From an uncultured Prevotella sp. (GTDB lineage: Bacteria > Bacteroidota > Bacteroidia > Bacteroidales > Bacteroidaceae), in contig ONGP01000008.1 in assembly GCA_900317405.1 (NCBI GenBank), positions 1 to 64,000 of the forward strand: a DNA stretch of 64,000 bases, given 5' to 3'. Every line of letters begins with the position of its first letter. Position 1 is the stretch's first letter. The translations under genes and the position numbers were made by a program. Positions 1 to 6,579 of the stretch are shown piece by piece. The notes beneath the pieces were generated by a model, which saw only the letters and a list, made by a program, of their open reading frames with translations, did no database searches and was not told the origin of the DNA.

Positions 1-75
1 TATCTGCACCCCGACTGCATAAAGTGCGGCAAGTGTACTCTGGCCTGCCCCACAAAGATAATGAGAATGGATTAA
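1..75 (+). CDS. C-terminal end of a 4Fe-4S ferredoxin-type protein (partial)
   Basis: Only the last 24 codons are in the window, ending at the TAA at 73-75. They contain a CIKCGKCTLACP motif, i.e. Cys-x2-Cys-x2-Cys-x3-Cys-Pro, the classic 4Fe-4S cluster ligand set, so the product is an electron-transfer iron-sulfur protein or the cluster-binding tail of a larger one. It ends 17 nt before the cytochrome c maturation gene and is probably cotranscribed with it, which suggests a role in an anaerobic respiratory chain. Which ferredoxin family it belongs to cannot be told from this fragment. Confidence 0.75.
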   Translation, partial: YLHPDCIKCGKCTLACPTKIMRMD

Positions 76-92
76 AATATTGAGACATTGAA

Positions 93-1496
93 ATGACAAA
101 AACAAATAAACCATGGACTATGAAAGAAGGCTTCATCATTGGAGGAGGCCTTATCGCAGCAGGACTGCTGCTTGAACTGACTGTTGGACCTGTAGTATGG
201 GATGCGTTTGCGTGGACAGCTAACGGCTTTGTGCTGTCAGCCTTCTTTGTGATGTTGACAGCGATGGTGTACTTGCGAAAGAAAGTATATGCCTTCCAAT
301 GGATGTCGACGAATCAGGCAGCCATCCCGGCGATGGTATATGCTGTGGTGCTGACCATCATCATGGGACTGACGCGGCAGCAAGAAAATGGCACGTGGTT
401 TAACAACATGTTGTCGTTCTGGCCGTTCGTACTCACATATGTGTATCTCACGGTGGTTCTCGGCCTTACCATCCACCGCAGATTTCGTGCAATATTCAGA
501 GGTCAGGGATCGCTGAAGCGCGACGTGCCCTTTATGCTGAATCACCTGGGACTCTTTATCGCCCTTACTACAGCCACATTAGGCAGTGCCGACATGCAGC
601 GCGTAAAGATGATTTGCGGTGTTGGTGAGCCCGAATGGCGTGCGCTTGATAAGAACGGTGCCATCAAGGAAATGCCGATAACCATCGAACTGAAGAAGTT
701 CATAATGGAGAGTTATGAGGGCGGCAAGCCTAAGCGCTATGCATCTGAGATTCAAATTCTGAATAAATCCGGGGAAAAAATCGAGACCACCATAGAAGTG
801 AACAAACCCTACGAGGTGGACGGCTGGAAAATATATCAGTACGGCTACGACACACAGATGGGCCCCAAGAGTCAGATATCGATACTGGAACTGGTGACCG
901 ATCCATGGCTGCCATTTGTATATGCAGGTTTCTATATGATGCTGGCGGGAGCGGCAGTAATGACGCTGTTGGTACTATGGCGCCGATTTAAAACTGCCAC
1001 AAGAAAGGCGCTTGGGTGGTACTTATTCTTCGCTGCCTGCGCTGCTATGTTTGCCTATTTCTTCTTCGACAGCTACAATACTAAGACGCTGGTGCCTGCC
1101 CTGCAGAGTCCGTGGTTTGCGCCACACGTGTTTGTGTATATCTTTGCCTACACCCTGCTTGGCATAGCTGTCGTTATCGCCTGGTGGAAAAAAGTTGATG
1201 ACCTCGTGTATGTAAGCTTTGCCTTCCTTACCTTCGGAATGCTGTTTGGAGCCCTTTGGGCCAAGGAGGCATGGGGCCACTACTGGTCGTGGGATCCAAA
1301 GGAAACGTGGGCAGCCATCACCTGGATAGCCTACCTCATCTACATCCACTACCGAAAACTGCCTGAACAACGCAACCGATTGGCATTCTGGATGCTCATA
1401 GGTTCCTTTGTACTACTGCAAATGTGTTGGTGGGGCATCAACTACCTACCCTCGGCCCAAGGTTCGAGTGTGCACACTTATAGCACCAAAGAATAA
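93..1496 (+). CDS. ccsA: ResB/CcsA-type cytochrome c maturation protein
   Basis: 467-aa polytopic membrane protein of system II cytochrome c biogenesis, which carries haem across the inner membrane and attaches it to apocytochrome. The N-terminal half has several membrane helices (about residues 13-30, 36-58, 77-93, 109-128, 147-162) followed by a soluble ResB-like stretch (about 165-270). The C-terminal half has further helices and the tryptophan-rich haem-handling WWD motif WGHYWSWDPKETW at about 393-405, then YIHYR and a final SSVHTYS. CcsA alone is usually shorter, so this looks like ResB and CcsA functions in one chain. It follows a 4Fe-4S protein gene by 17 nt. The exact c-type cytochrome served (for example nitrite reductase) lies outside the window. 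Confidence 0.88.
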   Translation: MTKTNKPWTMKEGFIIGGGLIAAGLLLELTVGPVVWDAFAWTANGFVLSAFFVMLTAMVYLRKKVYAFQWMSTNQAAIPAMVYAVVLTIIMGLTRQQENGTWFNNMLSFWPFVLTYVYLTVVLGLTIHRRFRAIFRGQGSLKRDVPFMLNHLGLFIALTTATLGSADMQRVKMICGVGEPEWRALDKNGAIKEMPITIELKKFIMESYEGGKPKRYASEIQILNKSGEKIETTIEVNKPYEVDGWKIYQYGYDTQMGPKSQISILELVTDPWLPFVYAGFYMMLAGAAVMTLLVLWRRFKTATRKALGWYLFFAACAAMFAYFFFDSYNTKTLVPALQSPWFAPHVFVYIFAYTLLGIAVVIAWWKKVDDLVYVSFAFLTFGMLFGALWAKEAWGHYWSWDPKETWAAITWIAYLIYIHYRKLPEQRNRLAFWMLIGSFVLLQMCWWGINYLPSAQGSSVHTYSTKE

Positions 1497-1524
1497 AAAA
1501 CAACGAGCAAAGATAAATAAACCG

Positions 1525-2694
1525 TCAGAACATCGGCAACTGCCAGATGTAACCTAGCGAAATGCGATTGGTACTGTAATCATCGGCACCAAACGCTTTT
1601 GCGCGGTCGGTATAGCTATAGTGGCGACCCACATAAGTAAGGTAGAAGTGCAGGTTGCTGTTCTTTATCGGATAGAACTCCAGCCCAGCCAGATAGCCGT
1701 AGGCCGTGCGATACTTACCCTTCTCTATCACGCCGTTCGACTTCGAGAAGCCCTCGTTATCCAGCATTCCCTCTGCAAACACGCTCCACTTGGGGTTGAA
1801 CCGATACTGCGCCTTCAATACCATCGACAGATACTCGGCATCGTTCTGATGACCACCCAGGGCGTTGTTGCCCACAATTCTCGACACGATACCTTCGCGG
1901 TCGATGCCCTCGCGCATATACATCACGTCGAGGAATGCATCGAAATTGTTAAGTTTCAGTTGGTTACCCAGTGCCACATAATGGCTCTGATAGCCCTTGG
2001 CCTGACTCATGATAGAGTAGCTCCAGCGCGTACTCAGCACGCCGCCGAAGTTGCCATTCCAGTTTACGCTATACACCAGGGGCACCTTCGACTGCTCGTA
2101 GCCCTCGCCATACATATCGCTCATGCTGGCACTGCGACTGTCAACCGCCTGCAACTGCAACTGATGATCGGGGCTGAGCTGCAACTGCAGAGTGGCACCT
2201 GTAAGGAATATGCTCATATTGTCAAGCATGTCCGAATACTGGTAAATCTCTATGGGGTTGGTGTCGTACTCGAAACCTCCATATGCAGCACACTGCTTAC
2301 CTAAGAACATCGAGACCACATCGTTAAACTTCACACCTATTCCGGCTATGTCGATGGATGTGGCAGGCATGTTGTCCAGTCCGTCGGGAGTGGGCGCGTT
2401 GCTGCGGTTCAGGCGCTGGCGCCAACGGAATGAGAATGTATCATTAACCTTTCCCTTAGCCTCGATGCGTATCTCGTGCATGTTGAACTTGGCACTCTCC
2501 AGTTCGCCATTGCCCTGATTCACGTCGAAACTGTTGTTCAGGTTCAACAACAGGTGGAAATTATCTTGCTTCTTCTCTATATTCGTCACCTTCTCAAACA
2601 GCGACTGCTCGCCTGCCGAGGCGTCCTTGTCCTGCTGCGCGCTGGCTGTCATAGCCCCGCACAGCATCATTGCCATCAATATTCTCTTTTTCAT
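1525..2694 (-). CDS. Outer-membrane porin, porin O/P (OprP-like) family
   Basis: 389-aa predicted beta-barrel. It has a signal peptide (MKKRILMAMM...TASAQ), a short coiled N-terminal part (SLFEKVTNIEKKQDN) and then alternating barrel strands ending in aromatic Phe (YIWQLPMF). The pattern FRWRQRLNR...IGVKFNDVVSMFLGKQ resembles Bacteroidota members of the phosphate-selective porin O/P family. The start at 2694 is chosen because a signal peptide begins there; an upstream in-frame extension of 37 residues has no signal-peptide character and would run into the palindromic repeat at 2799-2842. Substrate is unknown; the family name does not prove phosphate selectivity. It is the last gene of a minus-strand series and its 185-bp upstream gap holds the repeat described separately. 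Confidence 0.72.
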   Translation of the reverse strand: MKKRILMAMMLCGAMTASAQQDKDASAGEQSLFEKVTNIEKKQDNFHLLLNLNNSFDVNQGNGELESAKFNMHEIRIEAKGKVNDTFSFRWRQRLNRSNAPTPDGLDNMPATSIDIAGIGVKFNDVVSMFLGKQCAAYGGFEYDTNPIEIYQYSDMLDNMSIFLTGATLQLQLSPDHQLQLQAVDSRSASMSDMYGEGYEQSKVPLVYSVNWNGNFGGVLSTRWSYSIMSQAKGYQSHYVALGNQLKLNNFDAFLDVMYMREGIDREGIVSRIVGNNALGGHQNDAEYLSMVLKAQYRFNPKWSVFAEGMLDNEGFSKSNGVIEKGKYRTAYGYLAGLEFYPIKNSNLHFYLTYVGRHYSYTDRAKAFGADDYSTNRISLGYIWQLPMF

Positions 2695-2798
2695 AATTAG
2701 TCGTATTCTAATTGCAAATTTACATAAAAAACCGATATTTATCATTGTTTTAACAATTATTATGCCCGAAAACCAGCCGAATAATACGCAAAAGATAT

Positions 2799-2842
2799 CT
2801 CCCACACGTGGGAGAAATATTTTCCACGTGTGGGAGAAAAAT
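2799..2842. repeat. Two 22-bp units with CACGTG-centred palindromes
   Basis: Two units at exactly 22-bp spacing each carry GTGGGAGAAA (2808-2817 and 2830-2839). Unit 1 is a near-perfect palindrome, CTCCCACACGTGGGAG (2799-2814); unit 2 is TTTCCACGTGTGGGAG (2821-2836). Outer arms 2798-2811 and 2824-2837 are perfectly complementary over 14 bp, so the RNA could fold into a strong hairpin. It lies between the outer-membrane protein gene ending at 2879 and the porin start at 2694, so it may be a terminator/attenuator between them or an operator for the porin. Confidence 0.6.
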
Positions 2843-2878
2843 TCAATAATAGTATATTAGATTATTTTTCTTTGAGCA

Positions 2879-3454
2879 TCAAAATCTATAGCGCAGACCG
2901 GCGCAAAGCAAGCCCTTCTCACCCAATCCTGCCTCAACAAATCCACGAACTTTTCCACCGAACTCAAGACCAAGGGCTGTGGCCTGGAACATGAATGTGG
3001 TGACAGTTTCGTCCTTGGCGTTAGGATCGGCTGCCTTTGCCTCGCCCTCGACAGATACTGAAGCGAACATCACACCGGCAGAGAGGGCTGAATACATGCC
3101 GAAACTCTTCTTGCGCAGCCAGTTGAACTTGACTGATGGCATGACGGTGATGAACTTCTCATTCAGATCCTTAGTATTGGTTTTCTTGTCGATGGCCTTA
3201 CATCCGGCAAATGCAGCTACACCACCTACACCAACAACTGGCGAAACGTGGTAATAGTACTCTACACCGATTGGGCCAAAGAATGAGCTCTGGTCGCCAG
3301 CAGCAACAGCAAAGGCGCTAGTGATGGAAGATACAATGTCGGATGCTGAATCTATACCATAGAACACACCGATCTCATGTTTTGTCTCGTCCTGAGCATT
3401 TACGCTCACTGTAGCCATCATGGCAGCTACAACCATCAAAAAAAACTTTTTCAT
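2879..3454 (-). CDS. Small outer-membrane beta-barrel protein
   Basis: 191 aa with a clear signal peptide (MKKFFLMVVAAMMATVSVNA, cleaved before QDE) and a barrel-like sequence: amphipathic strands such as VGVEYYYHVSPVVGVGG, a central FNWLRKKSFGMYSALSAGV segment and a C-terminal aromatic strand ending LRYRF. This is the general OMP_b-brl fold; the ligand is unknown. The start at 3454 lies 13 nt after the stop of the tiny membrane protein gene at 3468, so it is the third gene of the unit driven by the operator-array promoter at 3747-3778. An alternative ATG at 3478 would overlap the tiny gene and lengthen the signal peptide by eight residues. Confidence 0.72.
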   Translation of the reverse strand: MKKFFLMVVAAMMATVSVNAQDETKHEIGVFYGIDSASDIVSSITSAFAVAAGDQSSFFGPIGVEYYYHVSPVVGVGGVAAFAGCKAIDKKTNTKDLNEKFITVMPSVKFNWLRKKSFGMYSALSAGVMFASVSVEGEAKAADPNAKDETVTTFMFQATALGLEFGGKVRGFVEAGLGEKGLLCAGLRYRF

Positions 3455-3467
3455 CTTAACTATAGCA

Positions 3468-3566
3468 TTAATTGTCATTGTGAGTTATGTCGAGCATCAA
3501 CATTCTTAACACAATAGCAAACACTACTATTGCAAAGAACAACAAAATCATCAGAACTACCTCCAT
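3468..3566 (-). CDS. Tiny single-span membrane protein (paralogue 2)
   Basis: 32 codons from ATG at 3566 to TAA at 3468-3470. The first 20 residues are MEVVLMILLFFAIVVFAIVL, one hydrophobic helix, followed by a short polar tail with LDITH. It aligns without gaps to the neighbouring tiny protein at 3593-3709: both begin M-E-x-x-L-M-I-L, share F and V-x-A-I-V positions, and carry L-x-L-D after the helix. Two adjacent frames with the same protein pattern argue against chance. A TTGAGGAT stretch just before the ATG may serve as ribosome binding site. No family is recognised; size and shape resemble subunit-stabilising microproteins of membrane complexes, but no such complex is next to it. Confidence 0.65.
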   Translation of the reverse strand: MEVVLMILLFFAIVVFAIVLRMLMLDITHNDN

Positions 3567-3592
3567 ATCCTCAACAAATTAAAAATTATACT

Positions 3593-3709
3593 TTAATTTA
3601 TCTTTCTGCTAGTATGGGTTGTATGGGCTTCGTCGAGCGCCAGCAACTGTACTACGATGGCAAGCACCAATAAAGTGAAGACCACCAAAATCATCAGAGT
3701 TGTTTCCAT
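3593..3709 (-). CDS. Tiny single-span membrane protein (paralogue 1)
   Basis: 38 codons from ATG at 3709 to TAA at 3593-3595. It opens METTLMILVVFTLLVLAIVV, a single hydrophobic helix, then a polar tail LLALDEAHTTH. It is the first gene after the promoter at 3747-3778, with a leader of about 30 nt, and is followed 26 nt later by its paralogue and then an outer-membrane protein gene. The layout of promoter, two related microproteins and OMP under a four-operator array suggests an envelope response regulated by the adjacent TPR-AraC protein. Function is unknown. Confidence 0.65.
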   Translation of the reverse strand: METTLMILVVFTLLVLAIVVQLLALDEAHTTHTSRKIN

Positions 3710-3746
3710 AATTTTTTCAAATTTTCATTCGCGTTTGATTTCGTCG

Positions 3747-3778
3747 GCAAAAGTACAACAAAAAGTCCGTACTCGCAA
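3747..3778 (-). promoter_or_regulatory. Promoter of the tiny-protein/OMP unit
   Basis: Minus-strand -7 box TACTTTTGC (3747-3755) and -33 TTG (3776-3778) with a 20-bp spacer, the Bacteroidota pattern. The -33 begins 7 bp after the nearest operator unit (3786-3800). The distance from the operator edge to the end of the -7 box is 39 bp, identical to the promoter on the other side of the regulator gene (5978-6009). Confidence 0.75.
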
Positions 3779-3785
3779 GAGTACA

Positions 3786-3862
3786 GACAAATGGTCGGAC
3801 GGTTTCAGACAAATGGTCGGAAAAAACGACGAATCGTCGGGCAAAAAGACAAGATGTCGGAC
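3786..3862 (+). promoter_or_regulatory. Left operator array: four 15-bp units
   Basis: Units GACAAATGGTCGGAC (3786-3800), GACAAATGGTCGGAA (3808-3822), GACGAATCGTCGGGC (3828-3842) and GACAAGATGTCGGAC (3848-3862) repeat every 22, 20 and 20 bp, about two helical turns, so all lie on one face of the DNA. Each contains the dyad GAC-N5-GTC followed by GGAC. The array fills the space between the regulator stop codon (3865) and the -33 element of the tiny-protein promoter. It is matched, in opposite orientation, by the array at 5893-5970. Most likely binding sites of the AraC-type protein encoded between them; the binding itself is inferred. Confidence 0.8.
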
Positions 3863-3864
3863 GA

Positions 3865-5775
3865 TTACGCGTCGTTTTGCGTCTGTTTATAGGTAGTTGG
3901 CGTCATGCCGAACTTGGCACGGAAATTACGTGTAAAGGTGTCGGCACTAGTAAAACCGCTGGCCATACTAACCTGTTCAACAGTAAGCTCGGGCTTATCG
4001 TTCATCAGACGTACGGCATAGTCGAGACGCAACTCGCGGACGTAGGCAGGCAGCGATGCATTGTCGCTACCCTGCGCAAAGGCTGCACCGATGCGATCCT
4101 TAGAGAGTCCGGTACGTTCGATAAGCGTCTGACGGCCGAAATCGGACTGCAGGAACAGCTGCTCGTTCTCTATCAGATCGCGGAGGAAGAGAAATAGCTG
4201 CTCGTCGGTGATAGCGGTACCATCGGATATACTGATGCTTGCACCCACATTGTTTGGCTCGGCATCTGTAGGTGAGGCAGCAATTGGTTCGGCATCTTTA
4301 CTAGGTTCGGCTGCATTATTAGGTTCAGCAGTCTCTGCCCGAGGTTCTGCTGGTTTTGCAGGTTCTTCAGCTCGATGAGCCGCTAGAGTCTGACGCGCCT
4401 GATTCTCCTGTTGGGCCTGCTTCAGGGCTCTATATTTCTCTTTATACTCTACTACCTCAGTCATCTGGCGAGCCATGATGCGGTTGCGACGCTGGGTGAT
4501 GCGCCACTGCAGGAATACATAGAGTGCAAAGGCCAAAACGAGCATAACTACTGCGCCTAAGGCCAGACTGAGAGCTGAAACAAAACGGTTCTTGGCTTGC
4601 TGCTCGGCTATCTGACGCTCCTTGCCTTGTGTATCGTAAATGGTGGCAAGTTCAGCCGACTCGCTACGTTTCTGGCGAACAAGGGCAGAATCGTAGACTT
4701 CGGAAATCTGCATGGCTACACGGAGAGCCGAGTCGCGACGACCTGCGTTGTAGTTGGCACGCATCTTAGGCAGAAGGTTACGGCCAATGGTCTCAAGGTC
4801 GTAGTCGTAGCCCCAGTCCTTGATAAACTGGTCAAGATACATATAGTTATCTGAAGCCTCGTGATAGCGACGGGCTGCAACCAGGTATTCGCAACCATTG
4901 ATGCGGCCTTCGATACTCTGTCCGAAGTCGGTATTAGAATAGGCTTCATAATTACGGTAGGCCTCGGCCACTTGACCACGCATCTGACACACTTCGGCAC
5001 GGTGGAGATAAACCAAGGCACGAAGCGTCTTCACCTCTTTTTCAATAGGCTTGGGCTGCTTCTCATAGATAGTGACCAGCGAGTCCATACGGTCTACCCA
5101 CACACCTGCCCCATCGAGTTTGTGATGGAGATGGGAAACAGCGATATTCTCGAGGGTTTCTATGCTGGCTGCTATACCGCGGTTGGTAGAATCGTTGGGC
5201 GTTTGCAATACCCACTTATAGGCCTCGGCATAGCTTTTAGCAGCCTCATCATGGCGCTCAAGCATCATCTGCGTGTCGCCCAGACACAGGTAGAGTGTCT
5301 GCAACTCGCTAGGACAATCAGGACTATCCACATTCTTAAGCTTGTCGATAAGGCGCAGGGCAGTACGCATAGCATTATCGTAGTCGCGATTGGTAGTAAG
5401 CATGATAACAAGGTTGGTACCAGCGTGGATATACTCCCAGAAATCCTCGGCAGGAGGATTCTCGATAGCAACGACGCGACGGAAGTACTCTATGCACTTA
5501 TCCGCCTGTCCCATCTGGAAATAGGCTACACCACGATAGCCATCGGCACGTATGGGCGAGAGTTCGCCTATTTCGGCCAGACTATCGGTAACGGCAAGAA
5601 AATGCTGGAAATCGCCTGAAAACCTGGCAGCAAGTGCTATACTGTCGCCATGTGAACGTACAAGCCCAGATGGTATCTTGCTCTGTTTTTCACTGCCCTT
5701 ACCACCACAAGCTGTGATCATGGTAAGAGTGATTATTACACCTATTATATATATATACCTAAATAATCTCATCAT
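3865..5775 (-). CDS. Membrane-bound TPR-AraC transcription regulator
   Basis: 636 aa. The N-terminus has a lipoprotein-like signal (MMRLFRYIYIIG...MITACGG; possible lipobox ITAC). Residues about 40-395 are TPR-like helical pairs, probably periplasmic. One membrane helix lies at about 399-422 (SLALGAVVMLVLAFALYVFL), then a coiled segment, a low-complexity AEP-rich linker and a C-terminal AraC-type double HTH (ELTVEQVSMASGFTSADTF ... FRAKFGMTPTTYK). This suits a one-component sensor: periplasmic TPR input, cytoplasmic DNA-binding output. The start at 5775 is chosen because the -7 box TACCTTTGC (5791-5799) overlaps any longer version. The gene is bracketed by two operator arrays, so it probably controls both outward promoters and perhaps itself. 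The ligand is unknown. Confidence 0.82.
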   Translation of the reverse strand: MMRLFRYIYIIGVIITLTMITACGGKGSEKQSKIPSGLVRSHGDSIALAARFSGDFQHFLAVTDSLAEIGELSPIRADGYRGVAYFQMGQADKCIEYFRRVVAIENPPAEDFWEYIHAGTNLVIMLTTNRDYDNAMRTALRLIDKLKNVDSPDCPSELQTLYLCLGDTQMMLERHDEAAKSYAEAYKWVLQTPNDSTNRGIAASIETLENIAVSHLHHKLDGAGVWVDRMDSLVTIYEKQPKPIEKEVKTLRALVYLHRAEVCQMRGQVAEAYRNYEAYSNTDFGQSIEGRINGCEYLVAARRYHEASDNYMYLDQFIKDWGYDYDLETIGRNLLPKMRANYNAGRRDSALRVAMQISEVYDSALVRQKRSESAELATIYDTQGKERQIAEQQAKNRFVSALSLALGAVVMLVLAFALYVFLQWRITQRRNRIMARQMTEVVEYKEKYRALKQAQQENQARQTLAAHRAEEPAKPAEPRAETAEPNNAAEPSKDAEPIAASPTDAEPNNVGASISISDGTAITDEQLFLFLRDLIENEQLFLQSDFGRQTLIERTGLSKDRIGAAFAQGSDNASLPAYVRELRLDYAVRLMNDKPELTVEQVSMASGFTSADTFTRNFRAKFGMTPTTYKQTQNDA

Positions 5776-5790
5776 TAATAGTTTGCGGGT

Positions 5791-5799
5791 GCAAAGGTA
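5791..5799 (-). promoter_or_regulatory. -7 box of the TPR-AraC regulator gene
   Basis: TACCTTTGC on the minus strand, 15 bp upstream of the ATG at 5775, giving a very short leader. No good -33 TTG is seen at the usual distance, so this promoter may be weak or need an activator. The right operator array begins about 95 bp further upstream. Confidence 0.6.
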
Positions 5800-5892
5800 A
5801 GCATTATTTTGAAAACCTAAAAACAAAATGTAGTTTTATTGTACTTTTTACTATCATTTTCTTGATGTAATTAATTAAAATTAGCATAATTT

Positions 5893-5970
5893 GTCCGACG
5901 ATCTGTCGTTTTGTCCGACAGATTGTCTATTTTATCCGACGATTTGTCTTAAACCGTCCGACCATTTGTC
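5893..5970 (-). promoter_or_regulatory. Right operator array: four 15-bp units
   Basis: Read on the minus strand the units are GACAAATGGTCGGAC (5956-5970), GACAAATCGTCGGAT (5934-5948), GACAATCTGTCGGAC (5913-5927) and GACAGATCGTCGGAC (5893-5907), spaced 22, 21 and 20 bp. The unit next to the promoter is identical to the promoter-proximal unit of the left array, and the proximal 37 bp of the two arrays differ at only two positions. It lies between the regulator promoter (5791-5799) and the rightward promoter (5978-6009) and could serve both. Confidence 0.8.
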
Positions 5971-5977
5971 TTTGCTA

Positions 5978-6009
5978 TTGCAGGAGTGATTATTTTGCCT
6001 TACCTTTGC
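5978..6009 (+). promoter_or_regulatory. Rightward array-linked promoter
   Basis: -33 TTG at 5978-5980, 20-bp spacer, -7 TACCTTTGC at 6001-6009. Position relative to the nearest operator (7 bp gap to TTG, 39 bp to the end of the -7 box) is exactly that of the left promoter. It points away from the regulator gene into a region with no convincing gene before the terminator at 6139-6171. Confidence 0.75.
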
Positions 6010-6015
6010 ACTCGG

Positions 6016-6171
6016 ATAATTTAAACATATCATTCCTTTCTTTAAAAATTTAATGTGAACCTAATAATCAATTATCCTTTTGACAATACCCGCCGCAGCG
6101 AGAAACCATGGGACGAGAAAAAAACAAGCTGCGGAACGAGCCCCAAGCCGATTACAGGCCTGGGGCTTTTT
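6016..6171 (+). ncRNA. Candidate structured small RNA under the right operator array
   Basis: Predicted transcript of about 155 nt from the promoter at 5978-6009 to the hairpin terminator at 6139-6171. It can form a stem CCGCAGC (6093-6099) with GCTGCGG (6128-6134) before the terminator hairpin. The only ATG near the 5' end is followed at once by TGA (6052 region). A 49-codon frame from ATG 6108 runs through the terminator into the clpS promoter and is probably chance. An RNA regulator coexpressed with the left-hand microproteins is the simplest reading, but it is inferred from promoter and terminator only. Confidence 0.5.
6139..6171 (+). terminator. Intrinsic terminator of the candidate small RNA
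   Basis: AGCCCCAAGCC (6139-6149) pairs with GGCCTGGGGCT (6157-6167) with one mismatch, followed by TTTTT. It separates the array-driven transcript from clpS. Confidence 0.8.
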
Positions 6172-6236
6172 ATATCATTATGATGCCTGCACGGCAAAAA
6201 ATCAAGGGAATGTTTCGTTATTTCGAAATAATCACC

Positions 6237-6244
6237 TATTTTTG
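6237..6244 (+). promoter_or_regulatory. clpS -7 box
   Basis: TATTTTTG followed by C, 22 bp upstream of the clpS ATG, matching TAnnTTTG. A clear -33 TTG is not seen. It gives the clpS-clpA-aat unit its own promoter downstream of the small-RNA terminator. Confidence 0.55.
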
Positions 6245-6266
6245 CATACGAAATTAGTAATGTGAT

Positions 6267-6575
6267 ATGGCAAAAGAACAATCGGCAACGAAAGAGCGGC
6301 AGCGTACTGACCTGCGCGAGCCGCGTAGATATAAGGTAACAATATACAACGACGACTTCACAACAATGGAATTTGTGGTGAAGATACTTACACAAGTGTT
6401 TTTTAAGAGTGAGGCCGAGGCGGAGGCGCTGATGCTGAAGGTACACCATAGCGACAAGGCCGTGGTGGGTGTGTATAGCTACGACGTAGCCACATCGAAA
6501 GTGCGAAAGGCCACCACGATGGCTCGCGAAGAGGGATTCCCCCTAAGACTAACTGTTGAACCCGCTAAAGAATAA
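6267..6575 (+). CDS. clpS: ClpS adaptor for N-degron substrates
   Basis: 102 aa. ClpS binds proteins with N-terminal Leu, Phe, Tyr or Trp and hands them to ClpA. The core signature is present: YKVTIYNDDFTTMEFVV (about residues 22-38), where NDD..TMEFV forms the N-degron pocket, followed by VHHSDKAVVGVYSYDVA, where the His and the G-x-Y segment match the conserved adaptor face. The N-terminal 20 residues are charged and flexible, as needed for engaging ClpA. It is followed by clpA after 4 nt and then aat, so adaptor, unfoldase and N-degron-forming transferase are in one operon. Confidence 0.93.
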   Translation: MAKEQSATKERQRTDLREPRRYKVTIYNDDFTTMEFVVKILTQVFFKSEAEAEALMLKVHHSDKAVVGVYSYDVATSKVRKATTMAREEGFPLRLTVEPAKE

Positions 6576-6579
6576 AGCT

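Noticed and set aside
95..1370. Long minus-strand frames opposite the cytochrome c maturation gene
   Set aside because: The plus-strand frame has clear membrane helices and the WWD motif; the opposite frames lack any recognisable pattern.
2820..2836. Possible parS site (TTTTCCACGTGTGGGA)
   Set aside because: Only the core CCACGTG agrees with the parS consensus; the right half does not match and it is 43 kb from parAB. It is better explained as part of the 22-bp repeat.
3657..3896. 79-codon plus-strand frame across the left operator array
   Set aside because: It is made of the operator repeats read as codons and lies antisense to the microprotein gene and its promoter.
5893..5970. Terminal inverted repeats of a mobile element together with 3786-3862
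   Set aside because: The arrays are inverted and flank one gene, but there is no transposase, no target duplication, and the precise promoter spacing fits regulation better.
6108..6257. 49-codon frame beginning MGREKNKLRNEPQ after the right array promoter
   Set aside because: It runs through the terminator hairpin and the clpS -7 box, has no ribosome binding site and looks unlike the microproteins on the left side.
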